Source: Nilaparvata lugens
Taxonomy: Eukaryota; Arthropoda; Insecta; Hemiptera; Delphacidae
Length of the DNA stretch: 64,000 nt
Direction: 5' to 3'
NCBI RefSeq assembly: GCF_014356525.2
Contig: NC_052508.1
Span: 39,407,113-39,471,112 of the forward strand
Made by a program: the position numbers and the translations under genes. The notes under the pieces are model-generated. The model searched no databases. It had not been told where the DNA came from and was given only the letters and a program-made list of their open reading frames with translations. Shown here one piece after another: positions 35,451-46,199 of the stretch. Numbering within the stretch: the first letter of the stretch is position 1; each line of letters starts with the position of its first letter.

Positions 35451-37509
35451 GACGAGCACCATATCGACAATAGTCATAGGCTACAATAATAGAAAAAACA
35501 AGATATTGATACACAAAACACAATGATTGTACATAAGAGAACAACTCTCATCATAACACAAATAACTTATATCTAAGACCCAGGCAAGATTTATAACTGA
35601 TGCAACATATTCAATGGTCGAAGATACTTCGCCACTCATAAAAACATTTCTCCAATAGCCAACATTTTAGATTAGTCTTGAAAGAGTTTAGGGTTTCTAG
35701 AAGTTTTGGGTTCGTTCCTTAGAAGACCTATACAAATAATTATCACTTCCCTATCATTGAGAAACTGGAAAATAATTATTCATCTCATGAAAGAGAGTTG
35801 TTCTTATTGCAATCATTAATTACTGAAGAATGACAGACTGAATTGATTTTTTTTCTCAATTTAGCTTAGCTTATATTCATCCTAAAATTGAAGATGTAAT
35901 TCATCGTACATCGCATATTTCCTGGACCATCTATTGACAATCAACAACTATGAAAACATTAAATTCATCTTTGAAACACTGATTTAACCTACCGGTATCT
36001 ATTTCTTTAATTCAACACTTTACTGATAGATATTACTACTAATTATTGATCGAGAATATGTTGCAATATTGGAATAATAAATACTGCATGACTAAGCACA
36101 TAGGAAGTCCGTATTGAGATGCAAATGAAAAGATTGATTGCCAGATAAATTTCAGTTTCACCAAATAAAGTCAAGTGTGTCATGAGATACATTGACTCTT
36201 TGGCGGTACGAAGTTCGCCGGGTAAGCTAGTAATAAATGTAAAGTTATGGAAAAATTATTCTCATAGATGTAGCCTACGTTACTGTTGTCAATCAGCTAT
36301 GGCATTGATAATATCACATGGTATTGAGCAATGATTATTTGTCAGATTAGCGTTTTATTAATAGTTCATTTTGGTTGTTTTGGTTTGTAGCCGGATGGGA
36401 TATTTTATTTTTATTTTTGTTTTTGCCTTTGTATTTCTTATTTTCTTCATACTTATCTTATTGTTTGTAGTTTCATCATTTTGCAAGCAAGTTTTGAAAA
36501 AATATATCAAAAATGAACTCACACACATCTAGCGGACAAGTTCGCTTTGCTAGCTGTGCCATGTATTGAATGCTGTGAAATGTATTATTCATTTCCATGA
36601 TTATGTATCTACTGTACATTTCAGTTATATTGTATTAATATTTTGAAGTGTATCAAGTGATTTTGTATTTTGTATGTTTGTATTTTGGCAAAATAAATAT
36701 TCTGATTTGATTTGTGATAGTACAAAAAATGTATGTGCTGTAGAAGAGATACTAGGTTAAGATGCATCTTATTGTTGCAAAAACTGTAATTGTTGATTTT
36801 TGTGGAAGAAATGAATTTTAATCGTATTGAATTGAATTCAAGCAATTGTTTTATTCAAATGAAAACAGTAGTAAATCTTCATAGCACTGAACTTCTTGTT
36901 TGTTAAGCAAGAAGGATTTATTCGAGACGAAATTAAGACATCGATCACAATAAATTTCGAATTTTTAGTTTGTCTCAGATATCTTTGATAGCATTTTCTG
37001 TTCTGCTAATTCATTAAAGTATTCCAAGGGAACTGCAACTGAATTTCCGACAGTTCAAGTGGCTGGAATAGCTTTGATACGTTTGTTTCTAAGAGCTGCA
37101 ATAGGAGTGACTTACAAACCTCTTTCTAGTTATCGTCGATCACTTGAAAGGATCGTGAACGAAGATCAATCCGGCTGCTCGAGATAACTCCATCTGATTC
37201 CGAAGTTGAGGCCTCCATTTTCTAGGATTTTTACTGTGGAAGAGAGTTTTTGAACAGTTGTCTTGCCCTATGTTCATTGGCGCAGGCAACTTGCCCTCAC
37301 CGGAGTTGGTAACAAAGTTTGAAAGGCTGCCGCTTCTTCTATTTCGCCCTCACTGACTTCTAAACATCCCAAGTTGGGTTCGCGAGCTGAATACACTCAC
37401 CCGGAGAATGTCCGTTTCAAATAAATACCCGATTACTTCTAACTCCCGCTCCGACTTCCGCAGTCACATCATCAAACACTCGTTCGCCAACTTGCTATAA
37501 TTGAATCGT

Positions 37510-38876
37510 CTTTGATGCTCGCAAAATGGAATTCATGAGCCTACGTTCAATTTGCGAATTCTTCAACTTATGTAAATAAACGAAGATCTGATTCTCTATA
37601 AGTTATTTCAAGTTTCAAATGCAAATCACAACAAGCGTTCATAATTTATTCGCTTATCATGAGTTTATTCGAAGTGAATGAAAAGAGGTTAAATTGGATG
37701 TTGAAGCTCTCCAGGTAAAATTCAGTTGTAGTAGCAAAATCTAGGGCATATAAGGAATGATTCTGGATAATACTATAGTGAATTAACCATGAGAAGATCA
37801 TAGTATATAATACAGTATAGAAGTACAGTATATAATACTTTATTTGAAGATTTGATACTAAAAAAATATTAATTCGAATCAGCCGCTTGATGGTATGAAC
37901 AGAGTTTTCAGTATCACCTTCTCTTTTGCAAGCAGATACTTGGATCGCTAAACTGGCTCAATGGATGTTTTTTTTAAATTCACAATGAGGATATCTAGAG
38001 GAATATTGCCAGACAAATACATTTTTTTGGTTCTTCGCAATAAACAGTAATCCACACATCCACTTCTTATGATAGATAAATTTACTACAATTCTACATTT
38101 TTACAAGTCAACAATTCCAAAAACTTGTCAAATAAATATTGATCAATACATGAGCTTGTATATATTTAGTGGAGGGATTCTGACCAATTCAGATACAAAA
38201 TATACACTACATTCATATCATCGGAATATACATTGAATAATTTATTGTTTTTAAAGTTAACGAAACACCTGAAATAGTTATTGAACGGTCTGAATTCACA
38301 ACCATTCAAAGCATTATTGTTTACTATTGTTGCCATGCTAATTCGTTTACTCAAACACAATGAAACATCAAAATTTTATTTCACATGAAATCTTTAGAAC
38401 CAATTCAACAAAAAACTCCCACGCGCCAGGGTTTTAGGTTATCAGTTGACGAAAGGCAAGAGGAAACGGACTTATAATCGGAAGAGAATGCAATCAATCA
38501 TCGTTCTTGTCTTCTCTGTAAAAAGCATCAACATCTGTCTTCAATCATTGGGGACACATGGATCATTCTCATCGGAACGGTTCTAAGGTAACAATTCTTT
38601 GATAACAGTGTGAAAATATAAGAATGGCATGATATGAAACTGTGTTTATTCTCATGATTCACATTAACTGAATAAACACCGCGATCTCGTTGAATTGTCT
38701 GAAGAATGATAGTATCGTGACTGTACCCTGCACGCAAACTGCTTTAGCTTCCAGATAAATCATTACTATCTCACGTCTGGAACAAATTTTTCCAATTACT
38801 GAATTACTCCTGAGCAACGTTTTCTCTAGGCAAAGAGAAATCTCTTTGTGCTTTTTTGAATGTTGAAATTCAAATA
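37510..38876. other. AT-rich DNA, nothing recognised
   Basis: Only small minus-strand frames (38166-38360, 38528-38737, 38659-38898), without motifs and partly overlapping. Confidence 0.5.
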
Positions 38877-39075
38877 AGTCCAGGCAATTAATGTGCAAAA
38901 AATGTTATAGAAGGAGAAGTTTGGAAGTCAATTTTTCACCCTGTAGTTCTGCTTAGGGTGGTGAGGACGTAAACATATAAAAAATTCCCAGTCATCTCAC
39001 TTGTGCTAGGGGGTGAGGGTGGTTCAATGTTACAATATTTGGGTTTCTCGCATATAACTCGAACACTATGCATCT
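38877..39075 (+). repeat. Family B repeat, copy 3, truncated
   Basis: It starts AGTCCAGGCAATTAATG and follows family B unit sequence through the AACATATAAAAAATTCCC and TTGTGCTAGGGGGTGAGG blocks to CATATAACTCGAACACTATG, then stops matching. It is the left end only. Confidence 0.65.
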
Positions 39076-40110
39076 TATGGACATGACTATTCTCTACTGG
39101 TGAACTTTTATCACAATATCAAATAGATAAATGAGCCGGCTTCCAACATGCATAAAGTCTACATCTATATCAAGCATCAAGTATCAAGCATTTCCAGGTT
39201 GAGTGGTAGAGAGGACTTAAAAGTCCTAACTCCGCCTAATAAGGAATTTTTTCATTTCAAGCATCCATTCCGCTGACCTGACTAGGTCTTTATTTTTGAA
39301 TGTCAATTTCATGTAAATTAGTGTATTGAGTGAAAACACTCTTGTAATCAGCATAATCGTGAAAACAAATTCATACTACTACTGCATTATTACTGATTAC
39401 AAGCACTGAATCTCTAATCTTTTCCTCTGCGTGTATGGATTATCTGAAAAACACGGTTGTTCCTGAATGATCGACCAAGTTTTATGAGGTAGATAGTTTA
39501 CGGATTTTCATACAGTGGCTGTCGTAATGTAGTGAACGTTGGGTGATCAAGTACGGAGGAGGGTTGCACACAGAGATAAGCAAGGGTCGTAAACGCGCCC
39601 ATGTCATTGTAGAGAATCTAGTTAAAAAACTGATATGCACTGAATAAAATTTAATAGCGAACATAGATCTATTCTAAAGTTATTGTATAAAGTTTGATAA
39701 ATGAATTCGTTCAGAAAAGAAGATAGCTGTAGAAATACGTATTCAAATCTATGGATATTCTGCTTATAGAAGGGAGAGTATGAACATTTATAATCAACGG
39801 CGTCAATTATGATTATGGATGTTTATTTACTTGTAAATTATGTTTTTGAAAAATTCAATTATATTTTTAATAATTTGTATTTTGAGTGTAAATGATAATA
39901 TTGAATAATACATATTGCCCGAGTTTTGAATAATGACATCTTCAGTTATGATTGATGAGCTACACAGATTGTTCAGTGTTGAAGGACGATGATATTTTAA
40001 TTGTTATATTGTCTTAATCCATCAGGATCATACATTCCCATTATCTCATCTCTGAACTCTCCTATTTTCTTTTTTCATACACTTCAATAAACCATATTAG
40101 ATCAGTTATA
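39076..40110. other. AT-rich DNA, nothing recognised
   Basis: No repeat end, RNA gene or motif-bearing frame seen. Confidence 0.5.
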
Positions 40111-40293
40111 AATCAATAGATCAGTTCTGATCGATGCGGTCGGAAGGTATCTTATCGCGCTCCTAAACAGCGAGTTTAAGCCGGCCGGCCAACGTGCTAC
40201 CTATTATTCTAACCTACCAAGTTATTTGAGTTAAAACGTCTTTTTGATTTATATTTCTAATCTAGTATAAAGAGAGTTACTAAAGTCGGTATT

Positions 40294-40719
40294 ATGGAGT
40301 GTGAACGGTGTCACGATGAAATCAATGAAGAGTGTGTCAAGTGTCCAGTTTGCCAAACCACCACCTTTCATCAGGACTGTGTACTCTCACAAAAGAATAA
40401 GAAGTGGCAGTGCGAAAAATGTACTAAATCACCTGCGAGTTCCGGGACTAATCAAACAGCAAATCGTAAAATTTCTGATGAAAAACTATTGAATTCGATC
40501 AACGAATTCAGAAAAGAGACTTATAAAAAGTGGAAGGAGAGCAACGAAAAGTGGGAGGAAATGAAGAAACAGTTCCAAGTCGTCAAAGATAGGTGTAATG
40601 AAACATGTGAAACCGTGAGTGAACTGCAGAAAGAGAACACGCGTCTCAAAGATGAACTGAGGAATGTAAAACTGAATGTACAGGATCTCCAACAGCAGAC
40701 GCGTAAAACAATATTCTAA
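40294..40719 (+). pseudogene. LINE ORF1, N-terminal part: PHD-type zinc finger and coiled coil
   Basis: 141 codons. Residues 3-43 hold a C4HC3 pattern: Cys3, Cys6, Cys17, Cys20, His26, Cys29, Cys40 and Cys43, as in PHD fingers. Residues about 60-140 are rich in E/K/R/N with heptad spacing and should form a coiled coil. ORF1 proteins of LINEs coat the element's RNA and usually trimerise by such a coil. Such proteins are often annotated as host PHD proteins in insects, but the position upstream of an endonuclease argues for a LINE. The frame is lost at residue 138-141 by a one-base deletion near 40710. Confidence 0.75.
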
Positions 40720-41243
40720 TATCAGGTGTGCCGGTAACGTACAGAGAAAATGTGCTTGTAATTCTAGGAGATATAGCCCTCGTTTTCCAAGTGCATTTTT
40801 ATCCCACTGATATATCTGCTGCACATAGGTTAGGTGGTCAGAAATCGGACAAGAAACCTCTTTCTATTGTCGTAAATTTTACTTCTCGGTTGACAAAAGA
40901 TATGTTGTTGGCTGCAAGAAGGCATAAAGGAAAACTCTATGCAAAAGACCTTAATATAGCATTCCCCAAAAACCCTATTTATATGAACGAGCATCTAACT
41001 CCTGAAACAAGAGATATATTTAAAGCTGCCAGAGAATTTCTGAAAAACAATAAGCTATCGGCTGTTTGGACTTCGGATTGTAAGATCATGGCGAAAGTAT
41101 CGGCGGAGCAGCGTCCGTTTCGCGTGCGAGACCTCGCACATGTGGAGAGCATCGCCAGCCGAGATCGGGTTCCGACGACGCCGCCGCCAATCAGTAGCGA
41201 ATTCCAGCACAGCAGCTCCCCCGCCAACCATCACCGAACCTAA
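40713..41243 (+). pseudogene. LINE ORF1, C-terminal part: FP-like domain
   Basis: Reading on in the shifted frame gives ISGVPVTYRENVLVILGDIA, ISAAHRLGGQKSDKKPLSI, FTSRLTKDMLLAARRHKG and LTPETRDIFKAAREFLK. This is the C-terminal domain found fused to PHD fingers in many insect LINE ORF1 proteins and related to the baculovirus FP protein family. It probably binds nucleic acid. It ends in a Pro/Ser-rich tail and a stop at 41241-41243. Together with the upstream piece it is one gene split by a single-base deletion. Confidence 0.65.
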
Positions 41244-42837
41244 CATCGCCAGTGAAGTGAAGTAATAAGGTGGTTTGAGAAACGTTTCTTGATTGGTGTG
41301 CTTTTGATTGTGAGTAGAGTTTTTTTTCAGTTACGTAAAGTATTCTATTTTTTTATTATTATTTCCAAATACACTTCTGAGCATTATATCTATTTCATTT
41401 GAATTATTTTCATCCAGGAATAATTTTAATTATTTGCATTGGACTTGGTACGGACTTGTGCTCATGATTTCATTTATTTTTTCTCGGTGTTATCCTTTTC
41501 TTTTTTTTAGAAGTGTATTCGATTAATATAGTATTTTGTTTATATATCCTCCAGTACCGGTAGTATATATTTACTATTTTCTTTTTAGGCATTAGAACCT
41601 CACATAATAAGATGGATGTGGTAATCTGTTTGAGAACTCAAGTATATGGTTAGTAATGCGCGATTACTTCCAATTAAATCACCAACAGAAATAAGTAGTA
41701 TTCAGATAGAAATGATAAGAATAAAGTATGTCGTAAGATCACTTTGCATTAAAATTAGCATATCTTGTAACTTGAAATATTCTATACTGATAATGGAGCA
41801 CTGTTACAACGTTCTAGCCCTAGAGGATGAGCCACTTGAATAATACTCTATCTTTTAAGAAAGTAACTTATACTGTTCATGCAAATTGCCACATCTACCA
41901 TCACTATTGCGCTACTCCATTCCTCTAATTATTCAAGGGCATATTAATACAATAAATGGATATGAAATTCACACAGTTACTACCTTACACCAACAATTGA
42001 TTATCTTCAATAATGATCATTATACACTAGATCAAACAAAGTTACATTATTCCATAGTACATTCTAGCCCATTCTTCACATTTATTTAAGAATTATTAAT
42101 CTCCAAAGATAATTATGTCATTTCATATTCGAATTAACTTATCATATCTACAAATACCGTACCTACTCATTGAATTGAGACTAATATTATGTATCCTTCT
42201 TCCTTTCTATAATAGGCTACTGTTTTGTTATCAATTCTCTCAGATTTAGCCTTTTATTTTGGTACAAAATTCAAGCAGTTTATACTATTCTTTAAAAAAT
42301 TCAATAACAGCTTTTACTAAACGCATCTGAGGAATGGAGTGAGGAAAGAAGAAGATTGTTGCTCAGAGAGCAAATATATACTTTTACTGTCTTCCACAGG
42401 CAAGGCTCACTAAAAAAGAGACCTACAAAAGGTGGTCAAATTCTTATCGTTGGAATTCGATAAAAAGGCCTTTAGCACTAAAACCTAGTCCTATGCAGCT
42501 TATCGCTACTCAATTGCAAACGTTCATAATCTGCGTGGAAGCAAAGGAATATAATATTATCAAAATCAACTTTGTTTCAATATTTATCTTTCCTTTCTTG
42601 TTTCTCATTTATCTTACATATTTGAAAGGTACTCACTATGTTCATAATATATGAATATTACTTTATGCAGTCAATTACTGTCTTAATTTCACTGCTGGTT
42701 GGACGGCTTGACGTCGTTCGTTTTATTATTTCTTCTTTTCCTCTTATGATAAGAGATGCAGTAGAATTATTAGATACAGCACCTATAAATAATTGTGTAG
42801 AGTGTACAGATATTCAAAATTTCTATTGTAAATTTCT
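41244..42837 (+). other. LINE inter-ORF spacer or unrelated insertion
   Basis: 1.6 kb without a motif-bearing frame, longer than LINE inter-ORF spacers usually are, so other sequence has probably been inserted. Small frames at 41646-41843 and 41886-42089 show nothing recognisable. Confidence 0.4.
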
Positions 42838-42970
42838 TGAGAGCGGGGAACCCCGGAGTGCAATCCATCAAAACTTTACAGTTATCCAACAAAATATTAG
42901 GAGTTATAAGAAAAATATTGATGGATTTGGCATATTATTGCAAAGCCTCAATTATCGTTTTTTATGTACT
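42838..42970 (+). pseudogene. LINE endonuclease domain, first segment
   Basis: FTVIQQNIRSYKKNIDGFGI followed by LLQSLN is the opening box of the apurinic-type endonuclease (QNIRS carries a metal-binding Asn). The domain is cut at about 42970 and resumes at 44165 with IILTEAWLGDES. About 150 bp after the cut, and before the family A repeat, are not recognised. Confidence 0.65.
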
Positions 42971-43128
42971 AGTAGTTCTGTGAACAGTAGTTCTCACGCA
43001 GTATTCTCATCCACAAGTACCTGATTGAAACTATAGACCTTATGGAAATACAGCAATAGACTGGCTTCTCCACACATCTGTGTAATCACTTGTCAGCTGG
43101 TTTATTATGAATAATTCTATAGTCTGAT

Positions 43129-43262
43129 TTTACTTTCCTTGCCCTATTACCATAGGTAAGGAAAGTATTGCTTTCCGAAAAAAATTAAGGTACCCCAATT
43201 TCTGAATTTCTATACGTTCCAAGGTCCTCTGAGTCCAAAAAAGTGGTTTTTGGGTATTTGTC

Positions 43263-43304
<42 letters not shown>

Positions 43305-44182
43305 AGTGTATGTTCGTCTGTGTACACGATATCTCATCTCCCCTTCAACGGAATGACTTGAAATTTGGAACTTAAGGTCTTTACAATATAAGGATCCGAC
43401 ACGGACAATTTCGATCAAATGCAATTAAATATGGCGGATGAAATGGAGAAAATGTTGTCAAAAATAGGGTTTTTCGCGATTTTCTCAAAAACGGCTCCAA
43501 CAATTTTGATTAAATTCATACCTAAAATAGTTATTGATAAGCTCTATCAACTGCCATAAATCCCATACCTGTAAAAATTTCAGGAGTTCCGCCCCATCTA
43601 TGCAAAGTTTGATTTTAGATTCTCAATTACAAGGCTTCAGATACAATTTAAAGAAAATTCAGTGGAATAGATTGAGCATGAAAATCTCTACAATTAATGT
43701 TCAGTAACATTTTCACCTAAAATTGAAAATAAGCTCGAAATTCGAGAAAATGTGATTATCCAATTGCAAACTGTTGGCAACTGTTGATTCTATTAAATGA
43801 TTCACTATGAAGAGATAGCAGACCTCGTGTGTCTCCAGCGTTATTGCCCTGTAACCAGCTGTTTCAAATCTTTGAATAGTAGACTTGAGATGCGCGGGAA
43901 CGCTAGCGTCAGGTGATCAAATTTCATAACTGCAAGGAAAGTTGTGTGAGTGCGCACACCAGATTTTTTACTCTAATATTGGCGTATGAAGGAGGCTCAG
44001 TTTTCCTTTATATTATCCTTGAAATGCAAAATTTCCAAAAACCTTGTATATACGTCGACGCGCGATTAAAAAAGGAACATACGTGTCAAATTTCATGAAA
44101 GTCTATTACCGCGTTTCGCCGTAAATGCGCAACATATAAACATTAATCACTTGTATCTTAGACCTCACTTCGCTCGGTCAAT
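43129..44182 (-). mobile_element. Family A repeat, copy 2 (extended form)
   Basis: Inverted relative to copy 1 and collinear with it from ACTTTCCTTGCC at 43131 to the CACTCACACAACTTTCC region near 43930-43970. It continues beyond the end of copy 1 to about 44182, where the plus strand reads GACCTCACTTCGCTCGGTCA. This suggests that the full family is about 1.05 kb and copies 1 and 3 are shortened. It contains a (TG)n tract at 43268-43300. It interrupts the LINE endonuclease. Confidence 0.6.
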
Positions 44183-44940
44183 AATTCTAACTGAAGCTTG
44201 GTTGGGTGATGAGAGTGATTTGATGGAAATCCCAGGCTATAGTTCATTCAGATCATTCAATAATATCAATCAAAGCGAAGGAGTAGTAGTATATATAGAT
44301 AGTGAAATATCTTCTGCTTGTCGGGAGCTTCAATTAGGCGGTATTGCAACTTGTCTCTCCCTTACCTTCGACTGAACCGGGGTGCCATGTGAACTATTAG
44401 CCTGCTATCGTGGTCCCAATTCTAGTCTTGGCATTTTCATTTGCAAACTTGTCTCTCCCTTACCTTCGACTGAACCGGGGTGCCATGTGAACTATTAGCC
44501 TGCTATCGTGGTCCCAATTCTAGTCTTGGCATTTTCATTGACTCCATTGATTCGTATTAAAACAAGCAGAGGAATACGAATAATGATAAGTGTATAAAAA
44601 TTCTTGCTGGTGATATGAATTGTAACGTTTTAAGTGTCACTCCTCAATCAATAGAAGAGAGGTTTGTAGATGTGCTGAACGATGCAGGTCTCGTTTGCTG
44701 TGTTGACAATGTAACCAGGTCAGCTAGCAACACCTGCATTGATCACTATTTTATCAAGCTGCCACCCTTATTTGAGGTGACATCAGTAGTAATTCAAACC
44801 TCAATCACCGATCACTATACCGTTTGCATGAAATTTTCTACACCTGAACCTATCCCATCTCATAACGAAGCTGAATATTACGTGAAAACTGATTGGGAAG
44901 GTGTGAAAGATTGTTGTCTTGCCAAAACTGGAACCATGTC
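44165..44940 (+). pseudogene. LINE endonuclease domain, second segment
   Basis: Boxes in order: IILTEAWLGDESDLMEIPGY with the catalytic Glu, GVVVYIDSEI, then a tandem duplication that shifts the frame, then ILAGDMNCNVL (GDxN box), NTCIDHYFIKLPP and SITDHYTVCMKF (the final Asp-His pair). It continues to TDWEGVKDC, the start of the linker to reverse transcriptase, and is cut by the family A copy at 44947. Confidence 0.75.
44345..44540 (+). repeat. 98 bp tandem duplication inside the LINE endonuclease
   Basis: The block starting ACTTGTCTCTCCCTTACC at about 44350 recurs 98 bp later at about 44448 with essentially no difference. The length is not a multiple of three, so it also shifts the reading frame. 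Confidence 0.9.
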
Positions 44941-44946
44941 ATCAAT

Positions 44947-45137
44947 GAAAAAAATCTGGTGTGGCTCACTCACACAACATTTTTGCCATTTTAGCCGCCA
45001 TCTTGAATTGCATTTGATCGAAATTGCTCGTGTCGGATCCTTATAGTGAAAGGACCTCAAGTTCCAAATTTCAAGTCATTCCGTTAATTGGGAGATGAGA
45101 TATCGTGTACACAGACGCACATACACTCATACACACA

Positions 45138-45204
<67 letters not shown>

Positions 45205-45235
45205 ACACACACACACACAACACACACACACACAC

Positions 45236-45270
<35 letters not shown>

Positions 45271-45375
45271 AGGGGACCTTGAAACGTATAGAAATTTAGA
45301 AATTGGGGTACCTTAATTTTTTTCGGAAAGCAATACCTTCCTTACCTATGGTAATAGGGCAAGGAAAGTAAAAAT
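44947..45375 (+). mobile_element. Family A repeat, copy 3, internally deleted (429 bp)
   Basis: It begins GAAAAAAATCTGGTGTGG and ends GGCAAGGAAAGTAAAAAT. ATCAAT flanks it on both sides (44941-44946 and 45376-45381), a probable 6 bp target duplication. Relative to copy 1 about 500 bp are missing, with the join at ACAAC, which occurs at both deletion edges in copy 1. It splits the LINE protein between GTMSSM and INQATNSF. Confidence 0.7.
45129..45270 (+). repeat. (CA)n microsatellite inside family A copy 3
   Basis: About 140 bp of CA dinucleotides with a few interruptions. It grew from the short TACA/CA tract seen in copy 1 near 2590. The Cys/Val and His/Thr frames over it are artefacts. Confidence 0.95.
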
Positions 45376-45381
45376 ATCAAT

Positions 45382-45760
45382 CAGGCTACTAATTCATTTA
45401 TACAAACAATTCAGGAGATAATCTGTGAAAAGTCATCAAAAATAAAAATTTCAGCGAAAAACACAAAAATGAAACCATGGATCACTAGCGCCCTCATTAA
45501 CAAAATTTAAAGGAGACTCATTAGACAACCTTACAATATTGCATTGAAATAAGAATTTATCCGTTTCAGAAATATATTACATTCCGCTATTTAAAAAGCC
45601 AAATATAATTATTATAGGAGTAAGGTTGAAGAAGTATCTAATAACCCTCAAAAGTTCTGGGCTGTAGTACAAGAAATTGCTGGGAAAGCCAAAGGCGCGA
45701 AATCATATCCAATCACTGCATTTTCTAGAGATAGTGAAACAACCATACAAAAAAATAACA
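45382..45760 (+). pseudogene. LINE linker between endonuclease and reverse transcriptase
   Basis: A plus-strand reading with two stops gives INQATNSFIQTIQEIICEKS, MKPWITSALINKI and FWAVVQEIAGKAKG. These are the usual pre-RT landmarks (KPWIT, then a W-x-x-x-x-E-x-x-GK). Reverse transcriptase sequence that should follow is absent. Confidence 0.6.
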
Positions 45761-46177
45761 ATGTTATTTTAAAAAATTCAATAAATATTTTACCTCAGTT
45801 GGATCCTCACTAGCCACATCAATGAGCCCAATTGGAGAACCGGAAATTAATGATAATGATTATGGAGTTGATTCAATATTTGAGCAAGGTACACCTAACA
45901 CTATAATTATGTTATCACCTATAATCCACCTACTGTTATCTGAATCTTATTTTTGTGATTTTAATCATATTGTAATTTATAGTAAATATAATACCATATA
46001 ACTACTGAATAATACTGCTTGCTGGAATTATCCCCCAATCTCAGACGCATAGTCCTACTGGGCGAATTCCACTCAATCAATAGGTTCTTTGTACTGTTTT
46101 TGTAAAAATGTGATTCTTATTTTGTTGAATATCAAAAAATATAATTATGTACATGTATTGTATGCCAAGTGGAAATA

Positions 46178-46197
46178 AACGAATTGAATTGAATATA
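46178..46197 (+). other. LINE 3' tail
   Basis: AATAAACGAATTGAATTGAA marks the 3' end: short AATTG repeats after an AATAAA-like signal, as in many Jockey/CR1-type LINEs. Confidence 0.6.
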
Positions 46198-46199
46198 TA

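Larger units (their letters stand above)
34038..37509 (+). repeat. Tandem duplication, right copy (3.47 kb)
   Basis: This matches the outer parts of 23658-34037 at what looks like about 98-99 per cent identity. It contains the LINE X reverse transcriptase, a solo Pao LTR at the same site and phase as the full Pao in the left copy, the LINE tail and the flank. It lacks the RTE-like LINE. Confidence 0.85.
40115..46197 (+). mobile_element. LINE with PHD-type ORF1, RT-deleted, with nested insertions
   Basis: Plus-strand order: a 5' leader (from about 40115, AGTTCTGATCGATGCGGTCGG), ORF1 (40294-41243), a long spacer, the endonuclease (42838 onwards, split by family A repeats), the linker before reverse transcriptase (45382-45760), then directly a 3' region ending AATAAACGAATTGAATTGAAT at 46178-46197. 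The whole reverse transcriptase is missing between about 45760 and 45850. ORF1 type and tail fit a Jockey or CR1-like LINE. No target duplication was recognised. Deletion plus two nested insertions make it an inactive old copy. Confidence 0.7.

Noticed and set aside
40294..40719. Host PHD-finger gene
   Set aside because: Followed by the FP-like domain and a LINE endonuclease on the same strand and a LINE 3' tail; no introns or separate gene signals seen.
45071..45316. Five overlapping long frames of Cys/Val or His/Thr repeats
   Set aside because: They are translations of the (CA)n microsatellite in family A copy 3.
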